Assembly: GCA_963555705.1 (NCBI GenBank)
Contig: OY743168.1
Coordinates: 18,296,139-18,360,138 of the forward strand
Length of the DNA stretch: 64,000 nt
Reading direction: 5' to 3'
Source of the DNA: Ligustrum vulgare
Taxonomy: Eukaryota > Streptophyta > Magnoliopsida > Lamiales > Oleaceae
This document shows, piece after piece, positions 48,177-60,334 of the stretch; within the stretch, counting starts at the first letter, position 1, and every line of letters begins with the position of its first letter. Made by a program: the position numbers and the translations under genes. Under the pieces are notes generated by a model. That model searched no databases and was not told the origin of the DNA. It saw only the letters and a program-made list of their open reading frames with translations.

Positions 48177-49778
48177 TGTTCTCTAATATTTCGTGATGCG
48201 AAATATTCTCGCAAGTGTACGGGTCATGAGAAATAATAAAGTGGACCTTAGAGTCCGGGTTATCGTCTCATGATGACTGCTATTAATTACCGAAATATGT
48301 TAGTTTTAAACCATATTTGAACGGACGAAATAATTTGAGATTTTCAACTAAAACTAAGAAAAAATTAAAATAAGAATTAAAATTGCGAATTTGCTTTTGA
48401 TTTTAAAAACGATTTTAAAGTAGTTGGGAATCTCGATTTCACCTAGTCAATTAAACTAACTCCAATCCCAGTTTTATTACCTAATAATGTAGTCAGTCGA
48501 ATTCACTTATACATATGAAATTCCTCTCTCAAGTTTAAATCAACTCTACCTAATTAAGTCAACCATGTATTTGTACAGCGGGTCTGAATTATTCTTTAAC
48601 TAAGTGCGTGAAACACAAGAATTCTCATAACGACTGCAATAATAACAAGAGTATATCTCTATCTCTTGTCCAATTACCGGATTTATTACATCACTCTTAG
48701 TTATTAACTCACCTCTCGAATTATGGAAATAACTCATTATATCATGAATTGGTGATCAAACAACTCATGCATTAAACACAATAATAAATCAACACATGTA
48801 ATGACTCATTAAAACAAATGAATATGTAATTAAAATAATTAACTAGGTTATATCGTTCATCCCAACATGGAAATTTAGTTACACATCATTCTTAAAGAAC
48901 AAAAACAATAAATAATAGCGTTCATTGAAAATAACATAAGAGAATGGAAAACTAGCACCAAGTATTGATTCTCAATGTGATCTTCACCTCTCGCCCCATT
49001 GCTATGCTTGAATCTCCCAAGAATTGAATGATAATATCTGAGTTTTGGTTTATTCTTAAATGAGGTAAAGGTCCAGATTTCGTGCCAAGAGGTTGTATTT
49101 ATAGTTGCAGAAGAGATCTAGTCGAAAAAGGAAAGCAAATTGTCAAACCCCCGTGCGAGTCTTTTTTTGGTCTCTGCAAAGCGTTCAGTTTTTCGATCAT
49201 ATGTTTCTATTCTCTTATCCGATTGAAGCGATTCAAATTGTATTAGAAAAATAACTCAAAGGGATAAAATTATTACTGAAATAGAATTTTCCAAATTCGA
49301 ATGTTTACGGCTCAAAAATTAGGTCTTAAAGTCCGACTAGAAATATGTCCAGAATCTTGTGCGATTGGAATCAATTTTATGGTAATATTCTTATTATATT
49401 TCATTCCTTTTTTTACTTATACTTTCATCCAATTGACTCCTAAAAATCCTTAAAGTATCTTCTTATGATCCAAATCAATCATTGGATATTTACAAGTTAG
49501 TCCATCGTATTTAATTTGTTCTTTAGTCATTCAACTTCTAATTTATTTACTTTTGCACCATGGATGATTCTCGATTGTTGTCATAAACTTCTCAATTGCT
49601 CAATTGAATTCAAATTAAAATCTAGTTGTGCATTTTCTCATCAATTGCTTCATTCTTATCTTTCAGGTTATTTTCTGAAAAGTAAACAAATAAACACAAA
49701 TTAAATAGTAAATATTCTAAAACGACAAATATATATTCTAATTAGACATAAAAATAAGTGTATAAAATACACTTATCA
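48177..49778 (-). mobile_element. 3' LTR (copy C) of a large gypsy-type element
   Basis: Same family as the solo LTRs A, B and D. On plus it starts TGTTCTC with CGCAAGTGTACGGGTCATG nearby and ends AAATACACTTATCA. Unlike the others, it is followed (upstream in element sense) by a polypurine tract: minus CTAATTTGGGGGTATT, plus about 49779-49794. So this is the 3' LTR attached to an internal region. Confidence 0.8.
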
Positions 49779-52344
49779 AATACCCCCAAATTAGAATTAT
49801 TGTTTGTCTTCGAACAATGTAAAATAAAACTAATGAATCAAAATAGCAAAATAACAAATCTTTTTGTCATGTTAACATTTCTACCATATATCTAAATAAT
49901 CCAAATCAACTCATACCTCAGTAAGAGTTATAAAAAACAAAATAAAATTACTTTAGTTATCTTATACCAAATTTTCAAGTGTGTGTGTAAATAGCCAATG
50001 TCAAACGCATACTTATGCAAAAAATATACTTAACACTGTGTAGCTCATTAAGCACAATCAAGCCTAAATCCCATGTGGTCACAACTCACTGCTTTTTTGT
50101 CACATCCCTAATTTTGTGGTTTCTCAAATATTTTCTTTACTTTTTTCACACAAGATAGTCAAAATTAGAAATATGCATGCACAAGAAATCCAAAGTAAGC
50201 AATCCCCAATTCTACACCCATCATCTCCACAATTATAGTCAACCAAGCTTATACCAAATAAATGTATTTTTTTCTATTTATGGATGACTTTTTTTGTTCT
50301 TTTTTCTTTCATGTCCTTGTTTTTTACCATCTTCGTGCAATACTTTTCTCATTTGCTTTCTCTATGACCGTTGTAGCGGTTTTTGGGTCGTTGACTCCCA
50401 AGCTAGACGACTTTGGGGAATCAGGTTTGAAAGACCTCTCAAACTTAATTGCTCGAGTCACACAGTCGACATTGAAAAGTTAAAGATGTTTGATTGTCTT
50501 ACGTGTAAGTACACACTCCGTACTTGCTTTCTAATTGACCCATGTAATGAGCTTTAGGCTGATAGCTCCAAACTCAGTTGAATTTAGGGTACCAGGTTTC
50601 AACACCCTTACAAACTTACTTGCTATAGTCAAAAAGACATTTGAAGAGTAGAATAAGATCTTCAGCATTTTTCTGTTTTTATGCTGGTTGTGATTTATAC
50701 CCGTTGATCAAACTGCTTTAATTAAAGTGCAAAATCAAGAACCACAGACCTCCAATCCATCAATACATGCACATTCTAACCATTCCACCCCCAAACTTGC
50801 CTTTTGGGCATGCTTGGTTCTAATTTAGGGATGGGAGGTCTAATGATCTAAGTTTAGTGATTATCAAGTCATTCCTAAGTTCAAATTGCATAAATTTTCC
50901 CCACATGTATTAACAATTCCCTATACAAGTAGTAATCCAACAATGGCTATGTGCACATGAAGATGAAATCTAGCAAGTGATAACTAGTTCATAAAATTCA
51001 TGTTTTCATGTTGTCCAATATTTAATCCAAAGAATAATTTGATCCATATTATATCTTATGCACTAAACATGTCAACATTTTTTTTTTGTATCCCAAAGAA
51101 TCGAATGAGTGCAAAAGAAATGAGGTTCTAACCCCTAAACTAGAAATATACATTGCCCTTAATATTTGTCAAATAGATGTAAACATGTAAAACAAAAACA
51201 AAAGAGAATGTACTAGTACTTTCTACGTGTAGAGAATGTGTTTCTTTGCTTTGAAACTTCCATTTGATTGCACTTTTGTTGAATTTGACTCTTTCCTTGC
51301 ATTTCCCAACTTGGTTCAAGGTGTGTTGATTGGTATGCTCCTTGCAAGCAAAAGACGAATGACTTTAGAAGACATGAACACCAATTAAAAACTATCTAAG
51401 TTCCAATTGTGTGTGCGTGTGTACTTGGGATGACGATGAATACCTAAACTACTAAAAAACGAATAAAAATCAAAACACCCCTAAACATGCAAAATAATGT
51501 AACAAGCAAAATTGTCTTAACATGAAAACAAGCAAAACACTTAAAACACGTCACCTATCTTGCATGTATCTAAAAACAAGTAAATAAATTAAATACTTAA
51601 AGCATAATAAATAAAATGGAAGAAAAGTTGGGTTGCCTCCTAATAAGCGCTCTGTTTATAGTCTAAAGTCCGACTTTTTGCACTTTTCTTCAAGGAACTC
51701 TAAATAAGGCTTTTGATGACATTCTTTGTTTGTATCGTTTGAACTTGCTCCAATTTGCATTCATGCTCCAAAATTTTACCTTGCCCATATCATGTATGTT
51801 GATTTCTTCACTCGATTCGAACTTCAATATATATAATTCAATCATCTCTTCAGTACCAATGATGAAATCAATTTTTTTTTCTAGTATTGAAGTTAGAGGA
51901 TTACATTGTAAAGTCAGCACTTTTAAGTGTCTCCTTGTTTATTTGCTCCTACCACTCCTTTTTTATTGAAGTTTCTTTAAGCTCGATGTCTGAAATTTGA
52001 ATTGTTGACATTTGGACAAAGATATCTTCATGACAGTTATTTTCTTCTATCTGAGATATATGTATCAATACATGCTCTCAATGTATCGATACTTGCAGGA
52101 ATTTCAGCGTTTCTGGACTTATTTTCTGGGCTTTCTTCAAGGCTTTAAATATAATTTGATTGTGCAGAACTTCATTTAAGGATATCAAGAATATGTTATT
52201 GAATTAACAAGTCTTGATCCTAACAAAATATCAAACATGATCTTAACTTAAAATTCCATAACTTTGGAGGAATAAAAAGCTATTATTTCTCACAATTTTG
52301 CTGGGCTAATTTTTGGTGTGAGACTTAATCAGAAACAAGTACTA
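49779..52344 (-). mobile_element. 3' untranslated internal region of the copy C element
   Basis: Starts with the polypurine tract and runs through sequence typical of the long non-coding 3' part of plant gypsy elements of the Tat/Athila type, such as GTTGGGTTGCCTCCTAATAAG at about 51629. I found no RT or integrase domain. The region is cut by the Helitron inserted at 52345. GTATCGATAC-type palindromes are at 52061-52092. Confidence 0.6.
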
Positions 52345-52633
52345 TCTATTTACTATATAAAATAAGGAAAGCTGCAGGGACTTTCCCGCTCGGTTCTCCC
52401 GCTCAAAGACATTTCACCAAAGACAAAGCCAATGAAATGAAAATGAAAATACACAAGAAAAGAAAATCTGGTGGCCGTCTGCTAAAGGCCCAAGGTTCTT
52501 TTTATATGATTTCAAATTTATTTTCATAATATTTTCCAGATTCTTTTTACAATCAACTTGAATTTTATGTGGGTTTTCTTCTTTTACTTCAAGATTTGAG
52601 ACTCAGCAAACATGTAGACCAGTAGAAACACAC

Positions 52634-52759
52634 CTGGCATTTTTCGGTGAGATCTGGTTCTTCAGCGCCCAGTTTCTTCTGTTCTTCCAGGCGAGTGATC
52701 TCCACCCGACGGTTCAGGTCGTGAAGTAGTTGCCACCATCGAAATCGACTAGGTACCAT
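52634..52759 (-). pseudogene. captured exon 1 of an unrecognised gene
   Basis: An ATG at 52759 opens 42 codons (MVPSRFRWWQLLHDLNRR, then VEITRLEEQKKLGAEEP) ending at a GTGTGT donor after 52634. The segment is GC-richer than its surroundings and the charged peptide looks like genuine coding sequence. No further exon occurs before the Helitron end at 52345, so this is a fragment. The family is not recognised. Confidence 0.5.
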
Positions 52760-54013
52760 CTTTCTATCACTCTTTATAGATTTCGTGTCATTATCTATGT
52801 GTTATATATGGAAATTGGTCCGATTTTCTCTTATTGTACCTTGATCTACATTAAAATTTTTAGTTTTTGCTCGATCCAAGTCTTTGTTGAGCCTTTTAGC
52901 TTTCACTGTATAAAATTTGTGTTTTTATGTTCTTGTGGTTTTGAGGAATCTTTTCACGAATTTTGGATTGAAATAGAAGTGAGAATCGAGGGAAATTTAT
53001 AGGTATTATTAGATTTTTAGTTCCTGATGAGTTGTGGATGAATTAATTGGAGGATACTTTGTACCGTATCAATTATTTTGTTCAATTTGAGCTTTATCAA
53101 ATAATTTTTAATTTATTTATTTGGAGACAATGGATGAATCTCATTAACAAATGGGTAATTTGCGTCTGACATTTCATTGATACTACATCACCTTAGAGAA
53201 CTGATGTCCCTTTCATTTTTCAGTGATAATTTTTCATTTTCTAATAGTGTGTTAAACATTTTGATTTAGAATTTACTAGATAAGTAAACCTGTTTAATAT
53301 CTGTTTTCAAAATTTATCACTTGTCCAAATCTACTTGAAGAGATTAGCTGAACACCATAAACTGAGTTGGATCAAGTTTTGTCCAACAGATGACTGACAT
53401 CTTCTTGATCTTAGGTGTGTGCGATTGCTTTAGACCCATCACTATTTTTCTTATATAAGAACTTTTATTTTAATATTATTGTATAACTGTGCATATGTAT
53501 ATTGTAGCTGTCTGTGTGGATTGTAATTTATTTTTCCTGCTTTGAATGTTTATTAGATATAAATGTGTATAAATTTGTATCGGTATGTCATGCTGTCTTT
53601 ATAGCCCAATGATAGCATCTATGGCTGTTATAGTTGATGATCATATATATAAGAATCATATGACCTAAAGCAATGGGAGAATCTTAGTTGGAATTGGGTT
53701 GTCATCCTATCCACTAGAGTTTCCATTGAATATATGCTTGAAAACTTGCTGATTGCAATTTAAGAACTGGTTTTGATGATTACATTTGACTTAATGTTTG
53801 AACAGGAATGTTGATTCTATAAGGATAACTTTCTGTTAATTGATTATTCATTCGTTTTTCCCCCCATTCAGATCTGTGATAGGAAAGGTAAAACTTGGTG
53901 AATTTATTTTTTTTGTTCAAGTGTTTATAACATTTGACTTATTGCATATTTTCAAGATATCCATCTCTTCATATAATTCTGGATTGATTACTCAAACTTT
54001 AATCTCATGATAG

Positions 54014-55167
54014 CTTGAAGGAGTTGGAATCATTGTCTAACCATTGTGTACTGCTATATAACCTAAGAAAGGCTAAGCTCTCATCTGAACAAAAAACTTT
54101 TTGTGATGAAAAGTTCAAAGAGGTTGAACACATTTTTCACTTGGGTGCTGAGCTTGATAGAAGTGGCACAGAGTCAGAGAAAGGGAAGAAAGAGGAGGTT
54201 GGAACTGATTACATCATTGATGAAATGAAGAACTTACACGAATCAAACATTCGCAAGGCTGCTGAATTCACTGCAGGGTAAATTTTTTCCTTTTCTTCTT
54301 TTGGTCTAATTACTTTTGAAGTCCTCTTATCAAATAGTTCACCTATGATTTGCTCAGAATGTCTTCTTCTCAATTCTCTTCAGGTTAGATCGTTAAGCAA
54401 ACATTCTGTCTCCATTTTTGTCTCTCTCATTTTCATTTTTAGTTTCTCCTTTAGTTTATGTCAAATTTTACCTGAACTTCATTAAGAACAAGAAACATGA
54501 ATATTTCATTGACCACAAAACTATATAATATTAAATTAAAATTATTATCTTTTATGACTACAAAATGTTTATCATAGGATGTAGTGGGGATTAGTACAAC
54601 GGTTGATGATGAGGAGTCTGGTGAGTAGTAAGGGTCGCGCATTTTAGTGAGCACAAGAAACATGAATATTTCACTGACGATGGTCCTGGGTTTATAGATG
54701 TTGTGGTAATAAACACTCACTTCATTTTAGTCTTACTATGTTGTAGAGTATCTGTTGTTAATAATTAATTATTGACAATAATTTTTGGCATTTTGATGTG
54801 CAGTTTCCAGACAACCTCTTTTTTTAGAGAGACTAATCCGCAACCTAGAAACCACACCCTTTGGCAGGCAACAACAGATTTTACTGGAGAACAGGCTAGC
54901 ATACATAGGTAACTCTTCTCTACTGCCTGGGTTGGGAGCAGGTTAACCATGTTTAGTTTGTGTTTTTTAGCCAACACATTTCTGTATTTTTCCTTTTGTG
55001 ATCTGGCTATCATGATTGATTTCACATGTAACTGGAAAGAATGTTCGCTCTATCTTTTGTGCTTGCTTGTGTATTTTAATCCTTTGATCACTTCATATAT
55101 TTGTAATTATTTCAGCATGCAAGATCAAGTGGTAGAGTTAATTGTTTACCCTTTACGCAATGAAAGA
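54014..55167 (+). pseudogene. captured multi-exon fragment of an unrecognised gene
   Basis: Three plus-strand segments, 54014-54277, 54804-54908 and 55116-55167, have AG/GT borders and join in phase. They encode LKELESLSNHCVLLYNLRKA, then a charged helix (SSEQKTFCDEKFKEVEHIF) ending in AAEFTAG, then FQTTSFFRETNPQPRNHTLW and QATTDFTGEQASIH, then SMQDQVVELIVYPLRNER. There is no start or stop codon at natural positions, and no family was recognised. The first segment also has signs of a coiled coil. It lies wholly within the Helitron, so it is read as a captured fragment. Transcription from the Helitron is possible but not shown. Confidence 0.5.
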
Positions 55168-55810
55168 GTACCTTTATGTAAAATTTTCTTTTGGTGCGAG
55201 TGGATATGGGAATATGTGAAAGATAAAACCATATGCTAGCTTGAGGAATATTGCTTTATGGAATGCAAAATGAAGGTTTAATGCCACACAAAAGGTGCAA
55301 CTAAAGGAGAAAAAAATCCCCATACACTGTCCACAATTCGTAGTTTGGTGCAAAATGCAACTAAGATGAATAACTATCTGTAGAAATTGGATACAAGTAA
55401 TAATGCAAAAGAAAATTCAGCATTCAATTCTTTAAAATGATCTGGGCTTTTTGTGATTTGTGTTATAATGTCGATAGGTTCAAACAAAGAAAGATCAACG
55501 TGGTAAAAAAATATGCTTTTTGTACCAGGAGCCATCACATTTGGTATAATTGTAATTCCAGCAACTAACCATGCATATTTTCTTGACTTTGAATTATTTA
55601 GATTAGGAAGGTTTGATAGACAGGTAAAGATGCATATTATGTTTGTCTCTAATGGGGTTGGGGGGCGGGGCATTAATGATTTTTTTTCTTGTTTTAATGG
55701 GAATTTACTACCATTTTTTATATATCCATGAAATTCGCATTGCACAATTTTTATATTAGGTGCTCTCGAATCCGGAAATTGTGTAGTGGTTGAACCATGC
55801 CTGAATCAAG

Positions 55811-55936
55811 TTAATGGTTTCTGGTAGCATTGCCAGTTCCATACTTGGTCACTTCATCATCAACCATTTGTTTTGCTTGCACAACAGCTTTTGAAGCAAT
55901 CTGAGCAGCTGCCTTTGCAACAGAATCAACGGGTAG
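55811..55936 (-). pseudogene. captured last exon of an unrecognised gene
   Basis: From an acceptor (CCATAG) at 55937, minus-strand codons read LPVDSVAKAAAQIASKAVVQ, then AKQMVDDEVTKYGTG, and end ATRNH-stop at 55811. The alanine-rich helical peptide resembles real C-terminal coding sequence. It points opposite to its neighbours, so it probably comes from a different donor gene. Confidence 0.5.
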
Positions 55937-56377
55937 CTATGGCCAGAGAGTTGCTGATACTTTTGGGGGCTTTTTTAATCAACACAACTCTAAGCTCATT
56001 TGGAAATAACTTATCTGTAGGCTATCATTGTTCTAAATAATAATAGAAGTCAAATTTACCTTTGCTTACTCATTCTCTAGATGCTCTTAACTCATGGCTT
56101 TTTATTGCAGAATTTCCCTCATCATCTGGTATAAGCAAGAGAGCACTAAACAGATTATCAATTGTTAATAGTTCACAAGAATACATAACACAATAACTAT
56201 ATCAAAGGTACTTTTATATTTCATTATTATATTGAAACCTAATTGTTAACTTTTATATATGTTTCAATCCAAATAGTCCAATCCTTTCTTTGTTGATTAA
56301 TTTGATACCACGCATCATGATGTTTACCCGTAATGAGGTGATTACATTCTGGAAATTTTACATTATCCAATAATGAG

Positions 56378-56641
56378 GTGATTGTTTCTTCGAAGTTCAG
56401 TCCAGCCATGTCTATTGTTGAAAATGTTATTTTGAAGGAAAAAAACGATGGCGATGAAGCATGTAAGTTTAATACTTGCAAAGTTTTCTTCTTTTTATTA
56501 TTATCATTCCTGTCTATAATCTATCATATCTCAAACAACAAAGAGCACCAAAGTTTAACTACGCATATAATGTATTCCTTTTTAGGTGCTGTTAATAATA
56601 ATGGGGAACATTTGGCAAGTGTTGTGACTAATGCTGATTGA
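56378..56641 (+). pseudogene. captured two-exon segment with a stop codon
   Basis: 56378-56462 (VIVSSKFSPAMSIVENV...KNDGDEA) ends at a GTAAGT donor. 56586-56641 joins it in phase and ends VNNNGEHLASVVTNAD-stop. The opposite strand of the first part is also open (MAGLNFEETITSLLDN, then NHLITGKHHDAWYQ), so the true coding strand is uncertain. Family not recognised. Confidence 0.35.
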
Positions 56642-57746
56642 AATGATAATTCACATTTATATAATACTTTCGTATAAAATGTATGTTGACCCTCTTTTTT
56701 TATATTAATTTTTTTAGTGCCTTATATCTATTTTTTGTTATGTAGGAGGAGATGTTGAATTTTTGGCATTGTTTTCACAACAAGGTATCATTTCTTTGTA
56801 CTCCACCAAGTTCCTTTTCAAAGTTCAGTCAAGTTATATTTTAGTACATAAAAAGTTTTCAATTTACGGATTCCACATCGATCTAACTTTACATTCTACA
56901 AAAATAATTTATCTAACCATTTTTTTTTCCAGGTTCAACCATGATTTTAGAGAAGTTTAAGACTGAAGACTGAAGAATGAGAGAGAGTGGAGGAGTGGCT
57001 GGCTGGCCGGTGATGTAAATGGAGATAAGAGTTAGCCTTTGGGTTAAAGTGAGGAGTGGCTGGTGAGGCATTGCTTGGATAATGTGCATTAAATGTTGTT
57101 TTGTTATATTTTTTATTTTTGTATATTTATCTTTATTATTATAATGATAAATAAGGTAATGAAATTTGTATGTTTTTAGACTAGATGTTGTGTGTACAAT
57201 TATTAGCCTGTTTTTGAATGTATGAATGAAAAGTTGTTGAAAGTGTGTAAAGTGATGAATTTCATATAAACGTGTAAATTAAAATGATTCGAGGAGGAAA
57301 ATCTCTCATGAACCCAATCACAAATGAATTAGCATATGTTCTTTACCACAATTATTACAATTTGTAAATAACAAAATTTCGCAAACAATTTTTTAATCGC
57401 ATGCATATTTCTTCAACTTTTTAAAAACACATTTTACTTAAAAACATATAGAAATCAATTTATAATTATCATGTTTCTATTATTACATTTTTTTCGATTT
57501 GTATATTTTTAGATTAAATAAGTAATCATTTTTTAATTTTTTAATCATTTCATAAATGTCCATATTCGTGTCATTTGAACTTGATTCAGATCTGTTTGGG
57601 AAAAAAGATATGATTCATATAAGATATAAAAGAATCACATTCCATTTAAAAATAAAATTTGAACAAAAATTTGTTCAATAAAATAATTTTTATTCCAAAA
57701 TTTTTAAAAAAATTGATAACTTTGGGAGCACGGGTGCGAACGCTAG

Positions 57747-58980
57747 TTTATAGGTAAAAAGGGCTATACAAGAAGGAGCAACTCATGTGCATAGAAGATT
57801 GAAATCCTAGCCGACTTAATTTTTAATTCATATCTCCAAAGATGGCGATGGAATGGAGCAGGAGATGGAAAGGTAGATTAACGACAAGCATGAGCTACAA
57901 TACGTACAATGGATGACTAAGGCCTGCTACAAGGCGGTAGTAGGTTGCTAGAATGCCACCTCATGCTTCAATCTTCACAAAAAAAAAAGTTTGCAATGGT
58001 CATGTTAGGACTCAGAGTCGAGACATCAAACGGAGTTAAAATCTTGGTTTCTTAGTACCATTTAGAAGTACTCATGGAGTACTTTCACACACAAGTTACG
58101 GCGCAAGAAATGGATAACTGAGTAGAAAGTTATGGCCTTCCAAAGTATGCCACTTAAAACAGTTTTCGGGTTAACCGTTTTTACCATCTTAACTTTAAAA
58201 ATTCACCGAGTGCTATCCGTTGGTCGGAATGACAAACTGTTTTCACATTCTCGAAGTTCACTTCGAGAACCTGCCCGTACATACATGACATGTAATCAAA
58301 TGAGGTCGGGAGTGCTATAAAAAGTCTCGAACAAAAGGACACTTAAATATATTTTTGACGTAACTTTTCTTTTAATAAAAATTCCGTTTTTCATTCTTTT
58401 CATTCCAAAATCATTACATAATAATTTATAAAATACTTTTATTACCACATAATGGATAATTAAGGACGTCAAATTTTTCAAATTGTTACAACCAAGTATT
58501 TTTTCAACAAAGTTTGAGACTCGTGAAAATTTAAAAATGCATAAATTTGATGATTTCAGTAAGATGTAATCTTCAATTTCTTCAATTTTGTTGTATGTCG
58601 TGAAGTTGATTTCAATTTTATCGTGCACGTCTGAAAATGTTTGATTCCTATTGATCTAGTTATTTCATGATAAAATCAATATATTTTCCCTTTCTGAAGT
58701 GTGAGTGTAGAAAATTTTAATTGTGTCCCTAAATAGTGTAGCAAGATTCTAATATCCTACAAGTATTAAAAAAGATAATATGTTAGTTTTATATCATAAA
58801 GATAGACTCGTTTCTATTTTTACACAAATTAAAAAAATATAATTTATATATGTTGGAACTATAAAATTACTTACATTTTATCAAATATACTCCTACATTG
58901 AATAATATGTAGTTCATATTTGTTGATAACAATACATATTAAATAGAGTTATATTGGAAAATTAAGACACCAATATACCA
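57747..58980. other. stretch without a gene
   Basis: Probably continues the gypsy-type element interrupted by the Helitron. No coding domain, termini or repeats were assigned. Confidence 0.4.
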
Positions 58981-59268
58981 ATATTTTTAAACCTGGCCTA
59001 GTCATCGACCCGACCGAGGGACTGGGTCAAATGTTAGATGGTCAACTCGGAGTCGACCTGTTCATTAAAATAATAATAAAAATATTTTAAAAAATAAATT
59101 ATAAATTTAAAAAAAAAAAAAAAAAACTAAAACCTGGGTCAACCTGGTCCAGGACGATTGGGTTCACCGGGTTTGACCAAAACGAGTTTTTGGGGTCACC
59201 TGACCCGAGTTTTGGATTGGGTTGCCGGGTTTCGGGTTGACCTGACCGGACCGGGTTTGACAACATTG
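58981..59268. repeat. GC-rich MITE-like element (CCGGGTTTGAC family)
   Basis: A block rich in GGGTCAACC, GACCCGAG and CCGGGTTTGACC motifs has related ends: TTTTTAAACCTGGCC on the left and GGACCGGGTTTGACAAC on the right, imperfect inverted repeats. It includes a poly-A run at about 59109-59126. This texture is common in plant MITEs; the superfamily is not settled and no target duplication was fixed. Confidence 0.5.
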
Positions 59269-59962
59269 CAATGTATTATGTACTCTCAAGAAGGAAAGCT
59301 GTCTTTAATTTGGGATTAAAAAAATAAAAATAAAATGAGCCTATATTTGTGGAATAGAGGGAGTAAAATAAAGAAAGACAAATATAATAGGAAATATCAC
59401 ATCTTCATTAACTCAAAATTCAAAATTCAAAATAAGTTTCAAAACTTCCATCCATACATATAGGTTTCAATGGAACCTTTTACAGTTACTAAAAATTTTT
59501 ATATTTCAGTTTTTATTATATGGGATCAAATTTCGTAACAACATATGGTTGATACTTTTATTTGCGGACAAAACAATTCGATTTATTAAAAATTAAAATA
59601 TGAGAGAAATGATGATTCAAAAAAAAAAGTTAGCAAATTACGAGGTTAGACATTAAACCCCTTTTGAATTTATAATGTGCCATATTTTTGAGTTATAGTA
59701 TAAATTGTATTGAATTCATTATATTGTAAAAACATACATGAATATTAAGGGTTCTTCGAAATATAAACGTGTTAAAGAAAATTAGTAATTGTGAGTTATA
59801 TGTAACTATGTAAATGATTTATATTGAATGTTATAATGTATGTGATGTGGGTTATGGAGTGGAGTCGTAGATATACTTATTGAATTAATGACGTATTAAC
59901 AAATAAAAAATAATATATTATTCATATTAACTTTCTTAATGAAGATATTATATCAATATTTA

Positions 59963-60149
59963 GCCTCTGTTCGGAGACCTGTTTTTTTTGTTGTTTTTTG
60001 ATTTATAAACACTACAATTTTCAATACAATTTTTTAATCACACACCTTTTCTCTTTTCAATTTTTAACTCTTCAATCACCTCGAGATACGTGAAAAAAAC
60101 AAAAAAAGAAAAAAACAGTTTTTTTTCCATACCGCCTCCGAACAGAGAC
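59963..60149. mobile_element. PIF/Harbinger-derived MITE
   Basis: 187 bp with terminal inverted repeats GCCTCTGTTCGGAG (left) and CTCCGAACAGAGAC (right, one difference) and a TTA target duplication at 59960-59962 and 60150-60152. The TIR core CTGTTCGGA matches the left end of the Harbinger element at 10252. Confidence 0.9.
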
Positions 60150-60334
60150 TTAATTAAGAATGTGAAAATTTTCATCCTTCATGTGGTTTGATGTAATAAC
60201 AATGAAAAATTTCGTTATCACATGGTTGGATTCCATGGAAATAATTTTTGTGGAAAATATAAATTGGATGTATTTGATTAAATTAACTTTTAAGATGAAA
60301 ATGCTAAAATTCTCAAGTTTTGTTGTTTGATTAA

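Larger units (their letters stand above)
52345..57746 (+). mobile_element. 5.4-kb Helitron carrying gene fragments
   Basis: The 5' end TCTATTTACTATATAAAATA at 52345 is preceded by host A. The 3' end has a hairpin (GCAC-GG-GTGC, about 57728-57737) then CGAACGCTAG ending at 57746, followed by host T. No Rep/helicase protein is visible, so it is non-autonomous. The interior holds several exon-like segments with splice signals on both strands, as in Helitrons that have captured pieces of host genes. It is inserted in the 3' region of a gypsy-type element. Confidence 0.75.

Noticed and set aside
54804..54908. Alternative frame reading VSRQPLFLERLIRNLETTP
   Set aside because: Open, but out of phase with the preceding segment at 54014-54277, whereas the FQTTSFFRETNPQP frame joins in phase.
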